Part shown: in pieces, positions 46,311 through 57,049 of the stretch
Layout: each line of letters opens with the position of its first letter
Numbering within the stretch: the first letter of the stretch is position 1
From: Cryptomeria japonica
Taxonomy: Eukaryota > Streptophyta > Pinopsida > Cupressales > Cupressaceae
Direction of reading: 5' to 3'
Assembly (NCBI RefSeq): GCF_030272615.1
Contig: NC_081405.1
Coordinates: 653,312,920-653,376,919, forward strand
DNA length: 64,000 nucleotides
Program-made: the position numbers and the translations under genes
Notes under the pieces: generated by a model
Told to the model about the DNA's origin: nothing
The model's database searches: none
Seen by the model: the letters and a program-made list of their open reading frames with translations, nothing else

Positions 46311-47526
46311 TTTAGGCTCAAATTCAGAGATCATACATGAGTTTTCTCTGATCTTTCTTCTTGTAAGGATTCCTGCATCCTTATCACCTATGATCTACTT
46401 AGGATCATGATTCAACTTGACATACCGAGGAATGGTCTTAACAGGTTCTTCTTGCTTTTCTTCTTCATCCTCATCTTCATCAGTATCAGCATTCACCAGT
46501 TCAGGGACACTATTACTGGTACTTGGTTGGCTAACAACTAGTTCATTTATAGCTTGCTCACTACCGGTTTGCTCAGTCTTCTCAGAGGATTCATCAACTC
46601 TTACATTGATGCTTTCCATAATTCGCTGAGTCCTATTTTTGTAGAACCTGAAAGCTTTAGTCTTGGTGGAATATCCTAGAAATATTCCCTCATCACATTT
46701 AGCTTCAAATTTTCCCTGATGTTCACTCCTCTTGATGTAACATTTGCTACCAAATACCTTAAAGTAGCTAACCACAGGTGTCTTACTGGTCCAATACTCA
46801 TAAGGAACCCTTTTTGATGAGTACCCGGTTCATAGTGTAGACTACAGTGCTCACCGCTTCTCTCCAAAAGGTGTGAGCTACCTTTCCTTGAATCAACATG
46901 GTTCTAGCTGCTTCAACCATAGTCCAGTTATTCCTCTCTACTAGGCCATTCTATTGTGGAGTTCAGGGGGTAGACATCTATCTCTTGATGCCAAATTCTT
47001 CACAATACTTGTTGAATTCACTGGAAGTGAATTCCCCTCCTTGATCAGTTCTGAGACATTTGATCCTTTTACCACTTTCCTTCTCCACTAATGCTCTGAA
47101 AGTTTTGAATTTCCCAAAAGCTTCAGACTTGTCTTTCAAGAATTTGACCCACATCATTCTTGAGTAGTCATCAGTGAGGATCATGAAGTATCTATCACCC
47201 TGCACACTTCTAGGTTTCATAGGACCACACAAATCAATATGTACAAGATCAAGCAAGTTGTCAGCAGTGAAAGATTTACCTTTAAAAGTTGAGGAAGACA
47301 TTTTCCCCAATTGGCATTCTCTACACAAGGTATTATCCAATTTGTTTAGCACTGGCAACCCTCTAACTGCCTTGATCTTACTAGCCTTTATAATGTTATC
47401 AAAGTTTACATGGCAGAGTCTCCTATGCCATATCCAGCTATCATCAAGCTTAGCCATAAGACATGTACTTATATTTGCATTCAGATGAAATAGGTTACCT
47501 TTGGTCTTCATGTCGGTGGCCACCAA
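46311..47526 (-). pseudogene. C integrase and linker
   Basis: 46978-47526: zinc finger [12 protein letters not shown] ... [45 protein letters not shown]. Then a frame change. Near 46805 about 11 bases found in B are missing (between CTCATAAGGA and TTGATGAG), shifting the frame. 46395-46775 continues with YIKRSEHQGKFEAKCDEGIF and the acidic linker. The NGLVERN-type segment has stops. Confidence 0.8.
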
Positions 47527-48870
47527 TTTACCATCTTTTCCTTTGATTCTGCAAACTCCATTCTTGAATTGCAGAGTGAGGCCACTGTCATTTAGCTGGG
47601 CAACACTTAGAAGGTTGTGTCTGAGACTATCAACCTAGTACACATTGTCAGCACTACTCTTTCCATTCAAAGAGATGGACCCTCTGCCTTTGACCATGCA
47701 TGGTGCATCATTGCCAAAGCGAACCACACCACCATCATACTCCTCTAAGGATAGAAACTTGCTCCGGTCATGATTCATATGGTGAGAACAACCACTGTCA
47801 ATGATCCACTCATTTTAATTATCAAACCAAGAGACAAGAGCCTTCTTGTCTGCCACATCTTCCTTTACAGCAACAAACACAATGTCTTCATTCTCTTCAT
47901 CTTCTGATTTCTCATCTGTGACACCTTCATCAACTGCCACAAAATAGTTTCTCTAGTTTCCTCCTTTGAATTTCTTGAACCTTTCCGATTTATCCTTGTT
48001 GTCGCTATTAGGACAGTTCATAGCAATATGTCCTATCCGGTTACAGGAAAAACATTTCAAAGGGAGCTTACCTTTGTATTTACCAGTTCCTTTTGGAAAT
48101 TTCCTGGCAAGAAGAGCTTCAAATTCCATCAGAAACTCTTCATCATTCATTTCTTTGTTCTGATTAGGTTCCCCACTAGTGCTAGCCTCTTTTCCTTTTC
48201 TGGATGGTATAGCAGAGGCTCTAAATGTTGATTCTATCTTTTGAACACTGCCATCAAAACTATTTAGCTCATAGGCTGTCAACTTGGTTATGATGGAGTC
48301 CAAGGACACCTTAGACTTGTCTATTGATCTCAACTCCTGAATAGCAGTGACCCTTATTACATAGACTGGCAACAGGGATCTCAGAACTTTACTTACCACA
48401 ATGGAATCTTCTATTTTGCCACCTACACTCTTGATTTCTCCAACAACTATTTTGATTCTTATTCCATACTGCTAAATGGTCTCTCCTTCAACCATCTGCA
48501 TGTCTTCAAACTTCACTCTCAGGCTTTCTTCCTTAGCCTGTTTTACATGCTCATCACCACCATAGATATTTTCAAGAGCATCCCATACCTCTTTGGGATT
48601 TGCCTTGTCCTGAACATCAATAAATTCAATGTCAGATAAACTACTGATGAGGGCTTCCATGACTTGCCCATTTTCTTATATCTCTCTCTTTTGGTCATCA
48701 GTGAGAGTACCGGTAGGAACAACATATACATTTTCAACATAACTTCAGTGTTGAACACACATGCTTTTGATGAATATCTTCATCCTATCTTTCCATATAT
48801 CGAAGTTTTCCCTGTTAAACTTTGGACCTTCCCTCTTCATCATTTGACTAGGATCTTTTCCTCAAGCGGT
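47527..48870 (-). pseudogene. C gag and protease
   Basis: 47953-48399 gives the end of gag with an intact zinc knuckle (CFSCNRIGHIAMNC). 48472-48660 gives MEALISSLSDIEFIDVQD and EESLRVKFEDMQM. Protease DSGCSHHM lies near 47790. Stops near 47816, 47955, 48470 and 48680 break the frame. Unlike B, it lacks the 38-bp duplication. Confidence 0.8.
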
Positions 48871-48899
48871 TAAGCTTACAACATAGAGGACCTGGAGGT

Positions 48900-48911
48900 G
48901 CTCTGATACCA
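48900..48911 (-). other. Primer-binding site of C
   Basis: TGGTATCAGAGC on the minus strand, two bases after the LTR end; initiator Met tRNA. Confidence 0.9.
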
Positions 48912-48913
48912 AT

Positions 48914-51837
48914 TGATAACTCAATGATGAACCAATAGTACCAAACCGGTACTGAGAGGTGGGGGGTGAATCAGTACAAACAAAAATACAGTCCAAAACT
49001 GGTTGGACAACAAATACTTCAAATGACTACGAGCAGTGATATTAGCTGAAGTAGAGTGCAACCAGTAAGACCTAGAACTGCTAAAACAATCATAAACTGG
49101 TCACTCACTAAGCTTTCTTCTTAGCTCAATACTAAAATACTATTACACCCTCATGCATGAACAGGTAAACTATTATCTGATCTTCACAACAGTTGGTTCA
49201 ACATGTTTTATAGACAGGCATAAAACACAGAACCATCATGTGCTCAACAGGTAATAACAAAGCATCACAAGATAGAAGCATCACACATGACACACATATT
49301 TTTCACATGGAAACCCAACTGGGAAAAACCACGGTTGGGATGAATACCCACAAGTTACTTTTGAACTCTTTTGAAGTCCGCTCTGTTAGGAGCCTTGTCC
49401 GGTTAAAGACATTACAATAGGTTCTGTAGCGTAGAAATTAGGAATCATCAAAGACAAGTGAATCAATCAAAACACAAGACATGATAGCTCAATCAAAAGA
49501 ACACTCATTGAAATGAACCTAATTCCAAAGCACATTCAATAGAGGTATGAAAACAAAGCATCTAAAAGAAAATATCATGCAAACCATATAACAATTCGGA
49601 TGCTTCTTCCATGCGGCTCCATTGTTTTTCTTTCCTCTTCAATGGGTTTGTGGATCTCACCTACAAGTGCACATACAATTGAAAGCAAGAAAGTTCAAGA
49701 GTACTAGAAACGAAAGTTCAGTAGTTTTATAGAAATTCGGATTCATGAAAGATCCGAAGGGTTCGAAGGATTCGAAGGATCAAGATTTAAGGGATTTGAT
49801 TGAAGAAATTCATCCAATTTATAGAGAAATTGGAGAAAAAGACAAGATTAGCATTAAATGGATATTAGAGGCAATTGATTTCAAAATGGGAAAATTGAGT
49901 GGAAAGAAGAAGGTTATGACACCTTCTATGTCATAAATTATGACATATTGCCAATGCAAAGCTTAGAGGACTAGAACCTTATGACATCTTGCTATGTCAA
50001 GAGTATGACGCATGAAGCACAAAAAAAGGGAGAACTAGAGACAAGTGAATTAGGTGGAAATTGCAATTAGGAAATTAGAAAATAGGTGGAAATTAGGAAT
50101 TTAGAAATTAAGAAATGATGGAAAATTAGAAAATTAGGTAAATTAATTAATAATTTGTCATTTATTAATTAATTCACAAAAGAGGAATAATTAGCCAATT
50201 AAATGAACATTTAATTGTGACAAGAAGACTTAGGATAAATAAATAATTTATTAATCCTAGAGGAAGAAATGACAAACAAGATTAAATGAATAAATCATAA
50301 AACCTTGGAAGATGAATTAGAAATGCGAGAATGACAATTAGGTCTTGACAAAGGATAGTTGATATCGATTCGATCATGATTTTGAATTGATAAATGAACA
50401 GTGTTGATAAATGATTTGATTGAGATTGGTTGACAAAAATCAATGACAAATTGACCAAATTGACATGATTGAAAAGGACAAGGATCGATGACGAATCGAT
50501 CGCAATATGACAAGATTGACAAGGACAAAGATCGACCAAAATCATGATTGAAGATTGTTGTCGACAAGACCAAATTCGAAAGCGAGACAGATGAAGAATG
50601 AATCGATGCTCGCAAATGATAAAAACCAAGTGCGTGACATAGGAGAAATGTTAATGCGACGCAAAAACCTAAAATGAGGCAATGCGCAAATGTGAAAGTA
50701 TGATTCCGCAAGCGTTGACCATTTTTAGGTGTCTACAGGTTCTACTAGGAACCGATCTTGTTAGGGATCACCTAGTTAAGGGATAGCAATAATACCCAGT
50801 TAAGGGTTAAACCCGGTAGGGTCACCTTGTTAGAGGATTTCAAGAACTCAATAGCTAAAGGATCTCCAGAGCTCTATAGCTTCTCAGAACTCATTAACCT
50901 CGAGTTACCTGGTTAAGGGATTTGAATCAAGTCTGTTAAGAGCACCCTGTTAGGGGATTTTGCAACAAGCCAGTTAAGGCTACCCTGTTAGGGGATTTTA
51001 CAACTGTTGAAGTGGTTAGAGATCAACAGGAATTACAATGATCTGGTAACAGCACTCAATGCTAATGCAGATCCGTTTTGGCTCCTCTTCACCTTCTGCA
51101 CATTCACTTTACAGGTATCTCTTCTCTCCTTTGGTCTAGCAAGAATCACGTATCACTTCCCTAGGATACACACACACAACTTTTTCCAAAAACCTTAGAA
51201 AGAAACACAACATCGACCTTATAGGAAACATACAGGTCGGTAGCAAAAACCCTAAACCATAAACCTGTTAGGTTAAGCAATTCAAGCGGTTTGATCTTGA
51301 CTATTGAATCATACTGCATTAAACGCAACAATCTTGAATCGATCTCAAGACATTCTCCATTGTCCATTATCCACCGATTTCATGGCGGCTGATAACCCAT
51401 CACGTGTTATCACCGTTTGACAGACTTCACTCATTCCTGGAGTAGATAGGAATAGTCTTCTTCATGCAAGACCCTTCACGCGCACAGAGCTTACGTGGCA
51501 ACACGATCTGTCCTCCATTATACTGCTAACTCATCACACAAAGATCACCAATTGAGTCGCACAGACTTGAGGTACTCCAATCGGAAATCCTGAAGTGGAA
51601 GCTACCTACCAAACAATAGTCATACAATGCTTCCATGTGTCGGTTCCCATAACTACATGTCGATTCACCTTGAACAAATATACCGCTTCACTTTGGCATA
51701 TAAACTGGTTCACACATATGCCAGTTCCTCTCTCTTTTCACCTATCACATGTGCCGGTTCACAACATATCTCATATTGACATCAATGACAACATACAATA
51801 TCCTTATGTCTTCATGCCGGTTCACATAATGCCAACA
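48914..51837 (-). repeat. 5' LTR of C, interrupted by solo LTR L
   Basis: TGATAACTC at 48914, GCCAACA at 51837. Parts 48914-49424 and 50743-51837 together match the 3' LTR, also 1606 bp. Confidence 0.92.
49425..50737 (-). mobile_element. L: solo LTR (1313 bp) inside the C 5' LTR
   Basis: TGTAGCGTAG ... GGTGTCTACA flanked by GGTTC at 49420-49424 and 50738-50742. No internal domain, primer site or second LTR, so it is a solo LTR left by recombination. The right end as read on the minus strand (TGTAGACACCTAAAAATGG) resembles the F LTR start (TGTAGACACTTAAAATTG), suggesting a gypsy element in minus orientation. AT-rich, with AATTAATTAATAATTTG tracts. The 49745-49936 frame has no domain. Confidence 0.85.
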
Positions 51838-52196
51838 TAGAGGGTAGGTAGATGAAATAATAAAATAATAAGAGGGTAGGTAGTGTAGGAATTTATGAGA
51901 TGAATGACATGTGTCATGGGTGGAAAAGGCTAATGAATTAATTAAATAAATAAAGATTTATTTAATTAATAGAAGAAGTAGGATCAATTAAATAAATAAT
52001 ACATTTATTTAATTTAGGAAAAGGGGAATTTAAATAAATAAATGTATTTATTTAAATGAGAAATAAGCCTAGAAGGGGATAAATGAATTAATTAAATAAA
52101 TAAAGATATTTATTTAATTAGATAGGACAATTTTAAGTGTCTACAATAAATTTTGATAACATTGTTAAAGTGAGTAAGTCCAAGACAGTGAGAGGT

Positions 52197-53478
52197 GATG
52201 AGTTGAGACATTGTCATATTTTTATCCTTAGAACTCTTGAGTTTTTGTCGTATTTTGATTTACATAGCAATAATGATATTTCAAAATTTTACTATATGTA
52301 TTTCAAATGTTATTCTGAACTTATTAAAAGCATGTTTTGTCTTTGCTAGTTTATTCTTGCAGCCATGTTATTTATTCCTGCAGCCATGTCATTTATTCCT
52401 GTTGCCATGCAGATTATTTAAGGCAATATCATATGTGAAATTAATAGATGTCCTGATTAAATAAAATACGTATGTATGTTCTTGTATGTTATTTCTTTTT
52501 GAAGTGCAGGGAATAAATGATGTTGCGATGGAAGCTAGACTATCACGCCAGTTGCAGGAAGAGATACTCAAGAAGATGACTGAAAGATCGAACAACATAA
52601 ATGCTGAGAAGCGTAAGGAATGACATAAGAGGTGCAATCAAGTGATACTACCGATGTCTAACTTAGGTGGACATTGAAGTTGTGAATACCGCCACAGTAT
52701 GTTATGACTGTGGTTCGGTTTAGATCCACATTTCCTGTAGCATAACTCCAGCTATCTCCTTTCTCGATCAATTATCCACCTCTTCTTTTCAGCATGATTT
52801 GTGTTGTCTGTAGTAGATGATTTCTTTTTAATAATAATCTCTTTATCTTCTCTGAGGTTAGATAGAAAGAGGAGAGGAAAAAAGAAGCAGAGCAGAGGAT
52901 TTTTCATAATTTTATTCGAGTTTCTTTTCATATTGAATCATGTAACTTTCAAAGAATGACGAATAAAAATATGTTATTCTGAGCATTTAGAGTTGTTTTT
53001 GGGAAGCCTGGAATCACTCACCCAAGGGGCCCACTTGGTGAGTGTTCTTGTGCAGTTGTTAAGATTAGTTTTCTTTTCCTAGCTGCAGTAAATGTTCTTG
53101 CATTGACTGTTCCTACAGCCACTGGAAATAGATCCACTAACTGTTCCTGCAGCCAAACCAAACCAGAGTAATTTCTGTTTATTAGCATTGAACTTAGCCA
53201 GTATTGTTTTATGAATTTATGTAGAAGTTTTCCTGTAGCCTTTCAATAGTTTCAATTCTTGCTTATCTTTTTCACATAATGTTAGTTGCTACAGTAATGT
53301 AGAATAGTTGTTGTAGGAACTTAGTGCATAAATAGTGCAGACCCATTTCAAGTATTACGTCCCTAGGTTGACAATCAAATGAACACTAGCTATGGAAATA
53401 GTGACTTTGGCAAGTGAATGTCCAAACTTCAGGTTGAGACTTCAACTAGAGTTATTATTCTTATTGTTAGGTTGAGCA
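52197..53478 (+). mobile_element. Insert J: 1.28-kb sequence in A's integrase, carrying a gene fragment
   Basis: A's integrase frame breaks after GTGAGAGGT at 52196 and resumes at 53485. AGAGGT is present at 52191-52196 and 53479-53484. The ends (GATGAGTTG ... GTTGAGCA) are neither TG..CA nor inverted repeats, so the class is unknown. Content: an intron-like start, an apparent last exon (52510-52623), a possible 3' UTR with AATAAA at 52962, and several TTCCTGCAGCCA-like repeats. Gene capture by a transposon or a retroposed gene end are both possible. Confidence 0.55.
52510..52623 (+). pseudogene. Candidate last exon of a captured host gene
   Basis: After a good 3' splice site (TTATTTCTTTTTGAAGTGCAG) a phase-0 frame runs 37 codons to TGA: an Ala/Arg/Gln/Glu/Lys-rich, probably helical or coiled-coil end with RLSRQLQEEILKKMTERSNN. 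I do not recognise the parent gene. AATAAA lies about 340 bases downstream. Much longer than chance only in its composition, not its length, so this is tentative. Confidence 0.35.
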
Positions 53479-53484
53479 AGAGGT

Positions 53485-54468
53485 TTGCCTCAGTGGGACA
53501 AACCAGTTAATGCTCTATGTAAGGAATGTCAGGTGGGAAAGATGACATCCTCAACTTTCAAGAGAAAATATTTTTCAATGGAACATCTGTTAGATTTGGT
53601 TCATAGAGACATTTGTGGACCAACAAGGACTAAAAGTATTCAAGGTAATAGATATTTTATGATCTTCACTAATGATTTCTCAAGAATGATGTGGGTCACA
53701 TTCTTGAAGGATAAAACAAAAGCATTTGGTAAATTCAAGGAATTCAGTGCCTTAGCTAAAAAAGAGAGTGGTAAAAAAAAAAATTGTCTGAGGACTGATC
53801 AAGGCGGTTAATTTACTTTTGACGAATTCACTAGATGTTGTGAAGAAAATGGTATCAAATGACAACTTTCTGCACCAAGGACACCACAGCAGAATGGTAT
53901 TACAAAGAGGAACAACCAGTCAGTTCTTGAAGCTACTAGGATGATGTTGATACAAGGAGGTGTAGTGAAAACTTTCTGGAGAGAAGCTGTCAGCACAATT
54001 GTCTACACTGTGAACCGGATTTTGGTAAAAAGAGGTAAGGGTAAGACTCCTTATAAATACTGGTATGGTAGATCACCTAATGTTAGTTATTTCAAGATAT
54101 TTGGCATCAAATGTTTTATTAAGAGAGGTGACTATGTTAGCAAGTTTGAGGCTAAAAGTGATGAAGGTATATTTCTTGGTTATTCCACCAAGAGTAAGGC
54201 CTACAAATGTTATAACAATCAGACACAAAGAATTATTGAGAGTGATGATGTTTGAGTGGATGAGTATCCTGAAGTCTCAGGGGAAACCAATGTGGAGAAA
54301 AAGGATGAAGATCCTTGCATTTTGTTTTTGGAACCAGAACTTGTGAAACCTAAAACTAGAAAAGAGAATGTTTTTGTACCAATTCAACCAGAATAGGTAG
54401 ATTAAGAAGAAGACGATGATAATGAAGAAGAAGAACCTGAAGATAATGATCATGTTATTCCAAGGTAT
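53485..54468 (+). pseudogene. Element A integrase (second half)
   Basis: The frame continues from 52151-52196 across J. It carries LCKECQVGKMTSSTFK (CC of the zinc finger), LVHRDICGP (where the Asp is kept), [26 protein letters not shown] then a TAA, CCEENGIK then TGA, and TPQQNGITKRNN, where the catalytic Glu is Lys. 53941-54255 gives TFWREAVSTIVYTVNR and the C-terminal GIFLGYSTKSKAYKCY. An acidic linker follows with two stops. All in one frame, broken by stops only. Confidence 0.85.
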
Positions 54469-55980
54469 GTGAGACTCAATCACAATCCTAACCAGATTAT
54501 TAGAGATAAGTATGCTAGAGTGTTAACCAGAAGAAGAATTAGAGAGAATTCTTGCATGATCTCCACTATTGAGCCTAGAACTGCTAAGAAAGCATTTGGA
54601 GATGATCATTGGGTCAAAGATATGGAAGAGGAGCTTGATCAAATTGAGAAGAAAAATACATGGGCCCTATTACCTAGACGGGTGAATAAAAATGTGATAG
54701 GTACTAAGTGGGTATTTAGGGACAAGCTGAATGAAGTTGATGTAGTAGTTCAAAACAAAGCTAGATTGGTTTGCAAAGGTTATGCACAAGAAGAAGGAGA
54801 AGATTATGGTGAGAATTTTGCACCAGTTGCTAGATTGGAAGGCATCAGAACTTTACTTGCATTTGTAGCACATAAGGAATTCAAAGTATATCAGATGGAT
54901 GTGAAGTCAACATTTTTTAATAGAATACTGGAAGAAGAAGTATACATTGAGCAGCCAGATGGTTATGCTTTGGCTGATGAAAAAGATATGGTATGTAAGT
55001 TGCACAAGGCACTATATGGATTAAAGAAAGCACCGAGAGCATGGTATGAAAGGCTTCATTCACACCTAATGAAGATAGGTTTTCAGAGAACCAGTGAAGA
55101 CAACGCCATTCATCTCAAATATAAAGGAGATAAGATACTGGTTAGTGAATTGTTTGTAGATGATATCATATTTAGAGGCAATGATGACATGAGTAATGAC
55201 TTTGCAAATGAAATGAAAAGTGAGTTTGAAATGTCTCTAGTGGGAGAGATAAAAAATTTCATAGGCTTGCAAATTCAACAAATGAGGAGTGGTATTTTCA
55301 TCATACAGTGTAAGTATGTGAAAGAGGTATTAAAGACATTTGGTATGAGTGACTATAAACTAGTTGGGACACCAATGGTTACAGGTCATAAATTGTCTAA
55401 GGAAGATGAAGCCACATCTATTGATGAGAAGGAGTACAGGTCAATGATTGATAAATTGCACTATGTTGTTCATAGCAGACCAGATATAGCTCATGCAGTT
55501 GGTCTAGTTGCTAGATTTTAGAAGAATCCAAGGGAAACACATTTGATAGAAACCAAGACGATATTCAGATATTTGAAAGGCACTACTAATTATGGATTAT
55601 GGTATCCATATGAAGGAAAATTTGACTTGAAAGTGTATATAGATGCAGATTGGGAATGTTGATGATAGGAAAAACACAACCGTTGGAGCATTATTTCTTG
55701 GAGGAAGACTTTTGTCATGGAGTAGCAAGAAGTAGAGTTGTATATCACAGTCTACTATTGAAGCTCAGTATGTTGTAGCTAAATATGAATTGTACCCAGG
55801 CTATCTAGATGAGGAACATTTTGTAAGGTTTCAAGATGAAGTTTATAGAACCTGTAAAGATCTTATGTGACAATACCAGTGCCATAAATATTTGCAAGGT
55901 GCTCCTTGGTGCATGCAAAATAGGGTTGTACTAAACCTCTGCCTAAGACTACTTCTGAGTATCTTAGAAGTCATCTAGGG
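54469..55980 (+). pseudogene. Element A reverse transcriptase and RNase H
   Basis: 54469-55521 is open for 350 codons: [65 protein letters not shown] and the [11 protein letters not shown] catalytic box. The RT catalytic residues are intact, although this is the oldest element. RNase H follows from 55522 with a stop (ARF*KNPRE), a frameshift in DADWE(C) near 55655 and decay after SCISQSTIEAQYV. The end (IFTKPL) is lost. Confidence 0.85.
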
Positions 55981-56360
55981 GTTGTATCCCTTCATGAGGT
56001 AAATTGAGCTTGATGTAGAGTACATCAGTTCTAGAGCTACTTGCAAAATTTTACAGCATGATTGATGTAGAGTGGAGTTATTCCACAAGGGGAGCATCAA
56101 GTTGTAGGTTGTTGATGCTGAATAGTGAAGTTTGACATTGCATGTTTTACTTTCACTTTGGCACTGTTGTCAAAGGAGGAGAAGAACTATGTGATTATGG
56201 GGGAGAAGAATTGTATGATTGACAGATAGAAGATCTACAGCCTGCTGGTAGCTGAAGACAAGGAGAGTACATCGTAAAATGTAAATCAAGATTCCTATTC
56301 ACAATCATAGAAATCAATAGTATGGATATTTGTATTGCCATCAATGCCAAAGGGGGAGAT
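55981..56360 (+). other. A 3' non-coding region and polypurine tract
   Basis: About 370 bases without coding sequence, related to the plus-strand complement of the stretches at 33090-33360 and 44545-44800 (the GGAGCATCAAGTTG.. and CTTTGGCATTGTTGTCAAAG phrases). It ends in AAAGGGGGAGAT at 56349-56360, the polypurine tract next to the LTR. Confidence 0.7.
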
Positions 56361-57049
56361 TGTTGGAATTTTCATGAAGATTGTGTTAATGAAATGTTAT
56401 ATTGTCATTGATGTCAATTAACTGGTAATGATATTGTTATATTGTTTTTTTGTAACCAGTAGGAAGAGCTAGTGAAGGAAATTGTAACCGATAGGTAAGT
56501 TCATGGAGTAAACCAGTATTGCTAAGTGTTGAAGAGTTGAACCAGTAAACCCTACTTGTTGATTCGATAAACCCTAACCGATTAAGTTTGGGGAATTGGT
56601 TATATTGGTTTATGATCTGATGATGAGCGGTAATGACTATGATATGTATGCATATTGTATGAAGAGAGTTTAAAAGTGTTTTTGGTGTGTTGAGATAACC
56701 GTTTTTGTCTAGGGAATGAGCAAGTATATTGCATGTAATGCAAAGCGCGTGAGGAGTTACTGAGTTCGATGAAATGATGATCAAGGAGTGGTTGAGGCTT
56801 TCTTGAATGATGTGCAGAGATTGTTATGTAATCCAACAGTCATACTTGAACCGACTTATTTGTAATCTCTATGAGAGAATTAGGTTTTTGTTGTGTTACC
56901 GACCTAATTGATTTGTTTATAAGGTCGATGAGTTTTTTGTTTCAGAGTTGGCAAAGTTCTAGTTGAGTGTGTGGTTGTCAAACGAAATGATGTATCTCTA
57001 GTTTGTCTAATGATAGATAGGAGCATGAAAAGGATGTGAAAAAGCAAGT
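56361..57049 (+). repeat. 3' LTR of A, first 689 bases
   Basis: TGTTGGAATTTTC onward, aligned with 5709-6390 of the 5' LTR. It stops at AAAAAGCAAGT, where D begins, and the rest lies beyond the window. Confidence 0.85.

Larger units (their letters stand above)
42936..51837 (-). mobile_element. Element C: Ty1/copia element in F's 5' LTR
   Basis: Flanked by TAGAG (42931-42935 and 51838-51842). LTRs are 42936-44541 (1606 bp) and 48914-51837 (2924 bp, exactly 1606 bp once solo LTR L and one GGTTC are removed). Interior 4372 bp, minus-strand gag to RNase H. LTRs differ at about 20 of 455 bases compared by eye. Closest relative in the window is B. Confidence 0.92.
8644..52145 (-). mobile_element. 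Element F: Tat-like Ty3/gypsy element, about 15.1 kb without its inserts
   Basis: The ends are TGTTTATGG at 8644 and GTGTCTACA at 52145, flanked by ATAAA at 8639-8643 and 52146-52150. Orientation is minus: a polypurine tract (rc of 9425-9438, GAGGGGCAAAA) precedes the 3' LTR, and gag, protease, RT, RNase H, second RNase H and integrase run leftward from 39973 to 13111. Own sequence: 3' LTR 781 bp, 9425-16807, 28700-31514, 39084-42505 and 5' LTR 733 bp net. Inserted into it are G, B and C (with L). The order of domains and the extra archaeal-type RNase H point to the Tat branch. Many stops and frameshifts make it defective. Confidence 0.9.
42506..52145 (-). repeat. 5' LTR of F (733 bp net, interrupted by C)
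   Basis: 42506-42935 and 51838-52145 join at duplicated TAGAG to give one LTR that aligns with 8644-9424 throughout, except for 48 bp missing in the AT-rich part. Everything between is element C. Confidence 0.9.
5709..57049 (+). mobile_element. Element A: old Ty1/copia element holding nested insertions
   Basis: 5' LTR 5709-7129, Met-tRNA primer site 7132, gag-protease to 8643, integrase from 52151, RT, RNase H, polypurine tract 56349-56360, 3' LTR from 56361. The interior adds up to about 4.44 kb after removing F (8644-52145 plus one ATAAA) and J. That matches the 4.42 and 4.37 kb interiors of related elements B and C, strong support that both halves are one element. The 3' LTR is cut at 57049 by D, so A's right end is beyond the window. 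LTRs differ at about 27 of the first 225 positions by eye, so it is the oldest datable element here. Confidence 0.85.

Noticed and set aside
52197-53478. J as a solo LTR, Helitron or MULE
   Set aside because: No TG..CA ends, no TC/CTRR ends between A and T, no terminal inverted repeats, and only a 6-bp (7 of 9 if extended) duplication.
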